A stretch of 64,000 nt of DNA from Streptococcus infantis. GTDB lineage: Bacteria > Bacillota > Bacilli > Lactobacillales > Streptococcaceae. The notes below the pieces were generated by a model. That model ran no database searches, had not been told where the DNA came from, and was given only the letters and a program-made list of their open reading frames with translations. Where the stretch lies: contig NZ_CP046525.1 of assembly GCF_021497965.1 (NCBI RefSeq), positions 806,001 to 870,000 on the forward strand, written 5' to 3'. The position numbers were made by a program, and so were the translations under genes. Shown piece by piece: positions 60,416-64,000 of this stretch. Each line of letters begins with the position of its first letter. Position 1 is the first letter of the stretch.

Positions 60416-61384
60416 TTAGTCTGCGTAAATATCTTCAAATGCTGATTCGAGTGGAGGGAATGGACTTTCTTCTGCAAATTTAACAGATGCTTCCACTGCT
60501 TCCTTGACCTGTGCTTGAATTTCTTCAAGTTCTTCTTCGCTAGCAATCTTATTTTCAACAAGGTACTTGCGAAGATTTTCGATTGGATCTTGTTGTTTCC
60601 ACTCTTCTACTTCTTCACGTGTACGATATTTACCTGGGTCTGATGAAGAGTGACCAAACCAGCGATAGGTTACACTCTCAATCAATACAGGACCTTTTCC
60701 AGAACGAACATGGTCTACTGCTTTCTTAAATCCTTCGTAGACATCTATTACATTGTTTCCATCGGGGATAAACATTCCAGGAATACCATAAGCTGCACTA
60801 CGCTCATAAATATGCTCCACATTTGTCATTTTCTTAATGTCTGCAGAGATTCCATATCCGTTATTGATACAGTAGAAAATAACAGGAAGGTTCCAGATTG
60901 AAGCCATATTCACCGCTTCGTGGAATACACCTTCGTTAGTCGCTCCATCACCAAAGAAGCAGACAACAATCTTTCCAGTATGTTTCATTTGTTGAGTAAG
61001 GGCAGCACCTACTGCAATCCCCATACCACCACCTACAATACCGTTGGCACCAAGGTTACCAGCATCAAGGTCGGCTATGTGCATTGATCCACCCTTACCT
61101 TTACAAGTCCCTGTGTATTTACCAAGGATCTCAGCCATCATTCCATTGAGGTCAATACCTTTAGCAATGGCTTGACCGTGACCACGGTGGTTTGATGTAA
61201 TCAAGTCATCTTCATTAAGAGCTAACATAGCCCCAACGTTAGCTGCTTCCTCACCAACAGAAAAGTGCGTCATTCCTGGCACTTTCCCTTTTTTTACTAA
61301 TTGTGTAATCTTCAAGTCCATGCGACGGATTTCTTCCATCTTACGGAACATCTCAAGCAAAAGATTTTTATCTAAAGTTGACAT
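60416..61384 (-). CDS. acoA: Acetoin/pyruvate dehydrogenase E1 alpha subunit
   Basis: This is a 322-residue subunit with the thiamine-diphosphate motif GDGATNEGVFHEAVNMASIW and NNGYGIS, the TPP-loop HFSVGEEAANVGAML and the conserved HRGHGQAIAKGID. The loop RWFGHSSSDPGKYRTREE is of the type that is phosphorylated in eukaryotes. Naming follows streptococcal usage (aco), but whether acetoin or pyruvate is the real substrate cannot be told from sequence. It is the first gene of the aco operon. Confidence 0.94.
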   Translation of the reverse strand: MSTLDKNLLLEMFRKMEEIRRMDLKITQLVKKGKVPGMTHFSVGEEAANVGAMLALNEDDLITSNHRGHGQAIAKGIDLNGMMAEILGKYTGTCKGKGGSMHIADLDAGNLGANGIVGGGMGIAVGAALTQQMKHTGKIVVCFFGDGATNEGVFHEAVNMASIWNLPVIFYCINNGYGISADIKKMTNVEHIYERSAAYGIPGMFIPDGNNVIDVYEGFKKAVDHVRSGKGPVLIESVTYRWFGHSSSDPGKYRTREEVEEWKQQDPIENLRKYLVENKIASEEELEEIQAQVKEAVEASVKFAEESPFPPLESAFEDIYAD

Positions 61385-61522
61385 AATCTTGCCTTTCTAA
61401 GTTTAATTTCTTAAATTTCTATTCTAACTTATAGGTTAATGAGAGTCAAAGAATATGCTTGCTATTTTTTTACAATATAAAAAAACTATTTCACAAACAA
61501 TTTTTCAAGGTTTTTCACCAAA

Positions 61523-62863
61523 TTATTTGAATCTTTTCATAATAACTTGTAAACGCCACTGATAAAGAAGACCACTGACAATTAAACTTACGATGAGACC
61601 TATCCAATAAGAATAAGCGCCTAGATTTGTCGAATAGTCCAAAAGCCATCCTAGAGGAATAGCTACCCCCCAGTAACCAAGGAGTCCGAGATAGAAAGGT
61701 ATGACTGTATCTTTATAACCTCGTAAAATACCTTGTAACGGAGCTGCAAATGTATCAGCCAACTGGAAAAATAGGCTATAGGTCATAAAACTAGCTGTCA
61801 ATTGAATGAATTCAGGATCATAACCGTAAAGTCTCGCAACATTTTCTCGGAAAATATACAAAAAGGAGAGAGTCAAAACGGCGAATACCATAGCAGATAG
61901 ACGTCCAATTTTGATGTATTTTTTAGCATCTTCTAGCCTTTTGGCTCCAACTTCGTAAGACACCACAATCGCCATTGCTGTTGAAATACTCATCGGAAAA
62001 GCATACATGAGTGACGAAAAGTTCATCGCGGACTGATGGCTAGCAATAATCAACGATGAAAATTTAGCCATAATCAAACCAACTGCTGAAAAAATAGCAA
62101 CCTCTGCAAATACAGTTCCACCTATCGGTAAGCCTAATTTGATTGCTTCTTTTATTTTATCGCCGTCTAAGGGTAATCGTTTCTCTAAATGCAGTTCTTT
62201 CAATTTTTCCTGTTTAAGAAGGACTAGTATGGAAATCCCCAGCAATGCCCAATAAGCTAAAGATGTACCAAGACCCGCTCCTGTACCTCCTAACTCAGGT
62301 AAACCAAAGGCTCCATAGATTAGTAAATAGTTAAAACCACTATTTAAAGGTAACAATAAAAGCATTAAATACATGGATAGTTTGGTCAGTCCTAGCGCAT
62401 CCAACAGTGATCGAATTACACTAAATAGTAAAAGTGGAATAATCCCGATTGCTAAAAACCATAAATAGCGTACTGCTATATCTGCTACTGCTGCTTCTAA
62501 ACCCATATTGTTTAGAATTAGTGGCGCAACAAGAAAAACTAAAGCAAATAGAACAATTGATAAACCAAGTGAAAGATAAAGAAATTGATAAAAATCAGAA
62601 GCCACTTCATGTTTCTTTCCTAGACCCAAATGATGTCCAACTATAGGAACCAAGGCTGAGACAATACCAGTTAGGAAGGTAAAAAAAGGATTCCATAGAC
62701 TTGTCGCCATTGATACCCCTGCCAAATCTATGGTATTATACTGGCCAGTCATGGTCGTATCGACAAAGGAAGCCGAGAAATTGGCAAATTGGTAAACTAA
62801 AATTGGAAAGAATATCTTAAGAAATAAGATAAATTTGTCTTTAAAATGATGGGTTGGGTACAT
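61523..62863 (-). CDS. MATE family efflux transporter
   Basis: This is a 446-residue protein with twelve membrane segments. FSASFVDTTMTGQYNTIDLA, VSMATSLWNPFFTFLTGI and the second-half repeat SAMNFSSLMYAFPMSISTAM are characteristic of the NorM-type branch, which exports cationic drugs with sodium or protons. No regulator gene is adjacent. It stands between aco and pyrC on the minus strand; no close terminator was identified. Confidence 0.92.
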   Translation of the reverse strand: MYPTHHFKDKFILFLKIFFPILVYQFANFSASFVDTTMTGQYNTIDLAGVSMATSLWNPFFTFLTGIVSALVPIVGHHLGLGKKHEVASDFYQFLYLSLGLSIVLFALVFLVAPLILNNMGLEAAVADIAVRYLWFLAIGIIPLLLFSVIRSLLDALGLTKLSMYLMLLLLPLNSGFNYLLIYGAFGLPELGGTGAGLGTSLAYWALLGISILVLLKQEKLKELHLEKRLPLDGDKIKEAIKLGLPIGGTVFAEVAIFSAVGLIMAKFSSLIIASHQSAMNFSSLMYAFPMSISTAMAIVVSYEVGAKRLEDAKKYIKIGRLSAMVFAVLTLSFLYIFRENVARLYGYDPEFIQLTASFMTYSLFFQLADTFAAPLQGILRGYKDTVIPFYLGLLGYWGVAIPLGWLLDYSTNLGAYSYWIGLIVSLIVSGLLYQWRLQVIMKRFK

Positions 62864-62905
62864 ATCGTCTCTCTCTAATTAATGATTCGAAAGAGCAGAT
62901 TTCAC

Positions 62906-64000
62906 CTAGTTCTTATAGACAATCTGTCCATTACAGATTGTGTATTTGACCTGCCCTTTCAAAGATTCACCGATAAATGGTGAATTCGCTGCTTTAGAAG
63001 CAAAATGACTATCCACGATTCGGTCCGCTTTATCATCAAAAATTGTAATATCCGCTGGACCGTTTTCTGATAGATAACCTGCTTCAAAGTTATAAAGTTT
63101 TGCTGGGTTGTAGGACATTTTTTCTAACAATTGCATTAAACTCAACTCGCCAGTTTCCACCAAATAGGTTAAACCTAGTGACAAAGAAGTTTCCAAGCCT
63201 GTCATACCTGATGGAGCTTTGGTAATATCCTCAACATTCTTTTCGTCTGCATGGTGAGGCGCGTGGTCAGTAGCAATGACAGAAATGACTCCAGATTTTA
63301 AACCTTCAATGACGGCGCGACGGTCTGATTCCAAACGAAGAGGAGGATTCATCTTAGCGTTACTTCCTTTAGTCAAAAGCAGAGCTTCAGTCTTAGAAAA
63401 ATGCTGGGGTGCTACTTCTGCAGTTACGTTAGCTCCCAAATTTTGAGCAAACTCCACAACCTTGACACTTTCTTCCTTAGACAAATGCTGAATATGAACA
63501 TGAGCCTTAGTTGCATTGGCAATCATGACATCACGAGCAATCATAGCGTACTCTGCAACTCCTGTTGCACCGCAGATATGAAAATGCTCTTTAGCGATAT
63601 TCTCGTTAAAACCAAGCGTACCATTCAAGCCAGGATCTTCTTCATGAAGACTAATAAAAGTATTTAGTTTCTTCGCTTCTTCCATGGCTTCCTTGACAAC
63701 TTTACTACTTTCAAGCGGTATGCCGTCATCAGAAAATCCAACTGCACCAGCATCTAACAGAGCTTTAAAGTCAGTTAAGTCTTGACCATTAAAGTTTTTG
63801 GTAATTGTAGCCACAGACTTAATGTTAATCTTTTCCTTAGCTGCAGATTGAAGAACTTCCTCTAAAGTCTCAACATCTGATATAGTTGGATTGGTATTAG
63901 CCATCATAACGACAGTTGTAAAACCACCTGCTGCAGCCGCTAAAGCACCTGTATGAATGTCTTCTTTATGAGTTTGACCTGGTTCACGAAAATGAACATG
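62906..64000 (-). CDS. pyrC: Dihydroorotase (5' end outside window)
   Basis: The frame continues past the window end: the last bases encode HVHFREPG, the metal-binding H-x-H and carboxylate site that normally lies near residue 60, so about 55 residues are missing. Further signatures: [49 protein letters not shown] and CNGQIVYKN at the end. It cyclises carbamoyl aspartate to dihydroorotate in pyrimidine synthesis. The internal ATG pair at 63907 is not the true start. Confidence 0.94.
   Translation of the reverse strand, partial: HVHFREPGQTHKEDIHTGALAAAAGGFTTVVMMANTNPTISDVETLEEVLQSAAKEKINIKSVATITKNFNGQDLTDFKALLDAGAVGFSDDGIPLESSKVVKEAMEEAKKLNTFISLHEEDPGLNGTLGFNENIAKEHFHICGATGVAEYAMIARDVMIANATKAHVHIQHLSKEESVKVVEFAQNLGANVTAEVAPQHFSKTEALLLTKGSNAKMNPPLRLESDRRAVIEGLKSGVISVIATDHAPHHADEKNVEDITKAPSGMTGLETSLSLGLTYLVETGELSLMQLLEKMSYNPAKLYNFEAGYLSENGPADITIFDDKADRIVDSHFASKAANSPFIGESLKGQVKYTICNGQIVYKN

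Noticed and set aside
1-64000. CRISPR arrays, tRNA or rRNA genes, intact prophage or complete transposons
   Set aside because: No regular spaced repeats, cloverleaf-like segments, phage structural genes or paired terminal repeats with an intact transposase were found on reading both strands.

Overview
The window comes from a low-GC Gram-positive coccus of the Streptococcus mitis/oralis/pneumoniae group. This rests on product families and gene order recalled from pneumococcus (polyamine operon speA-speE-lys1-nspC-aguA-aguB; nifS-prs-CYTH/relQ-nadK-rluD-pta; ylqF-rnhB-ClC-xerS-lplA-aco-MATE-pyrC), on strong AGGAGG ribosome sites, and on frequent hairpin-plus-T-run terminators. No database search was possible. 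No tRNA, rRNA, CRISPR array or intact insertion sequence was seen.

Positions 1 to about 17.9 kb are accessory DNA. They hold the end of an ABC-F ribosomal-protection-type gene and a decayed mobile-element module (frameshifted UmuC remnant followed by a YolD-like gene and small genes). Next comes a ribbon-helix-helix regulator plus ATP-grasp pair sharing an operator motif, then a GNAT gene, an Rgg/glyoxalase junction where both genes lost their 5' ends, TfoX, CPBP protease, nucleotidyltransferase and hydrolase genes, and a decapitated ADP-ribosylglycohydrolase. A run of poorly known membrane, lipoprotein and cytosolic genes follows (9.5-17.8 kb). A short repeat family occurs three times at 2.6-8.7 kb.

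Positions 17.9-25.1 kb carry a probable structured non-coding RNA of about 330 nt and then a tightly overlapping six-gene polyamine operon. It runs from arginine to agmatine, N-carbamoylputrescine and putrescine, and on to carboxyspermidine and spermidine, with an additional spermidine synthase. Positions 25.2-37.4 kb carry a zinc-ribbon protein, a permease pair, tex/sprT, a PspC protein, a BceAB-type ABC transporter with a small leader gene, a VIT protein, O-acetylhomoserine sulfhydrylase and radC.

Positions 37.4-50.3 kb are core genes. A minus-strand cluster (prs, nifS, two small proteins, rex, a glutamine-amidotransferase-like hydrolase) is divided from a plus-strand cluster (relQ, nadK, rluD, pta, then ylqF, rnhB, ClC exchanger, CPBP protease). 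Positions 50.3-53.1 kb are a scrambled patch: an IS982-like transposase remnant, an orphan gene tail, a third copy of a membrane-protein family and a zinc-ribbon fragment. It ends at the probable difSL chromosome-dimer resolution site and xerS, so the replication terminus probably lies here. Nearly all genes beyond it are on the minus strand.

Positions 54-64 kb hold lipoate ligase and an acetoin/pyruvate-type dehydrogenase operon (acoA, acoB, acoC, lpd), whose only visible lipoyl domain is on E3. Two tandem covarying hairpins lie between acoB and acoC. A MATE transporter and a dihydroorotase cut by the window end complete the region.
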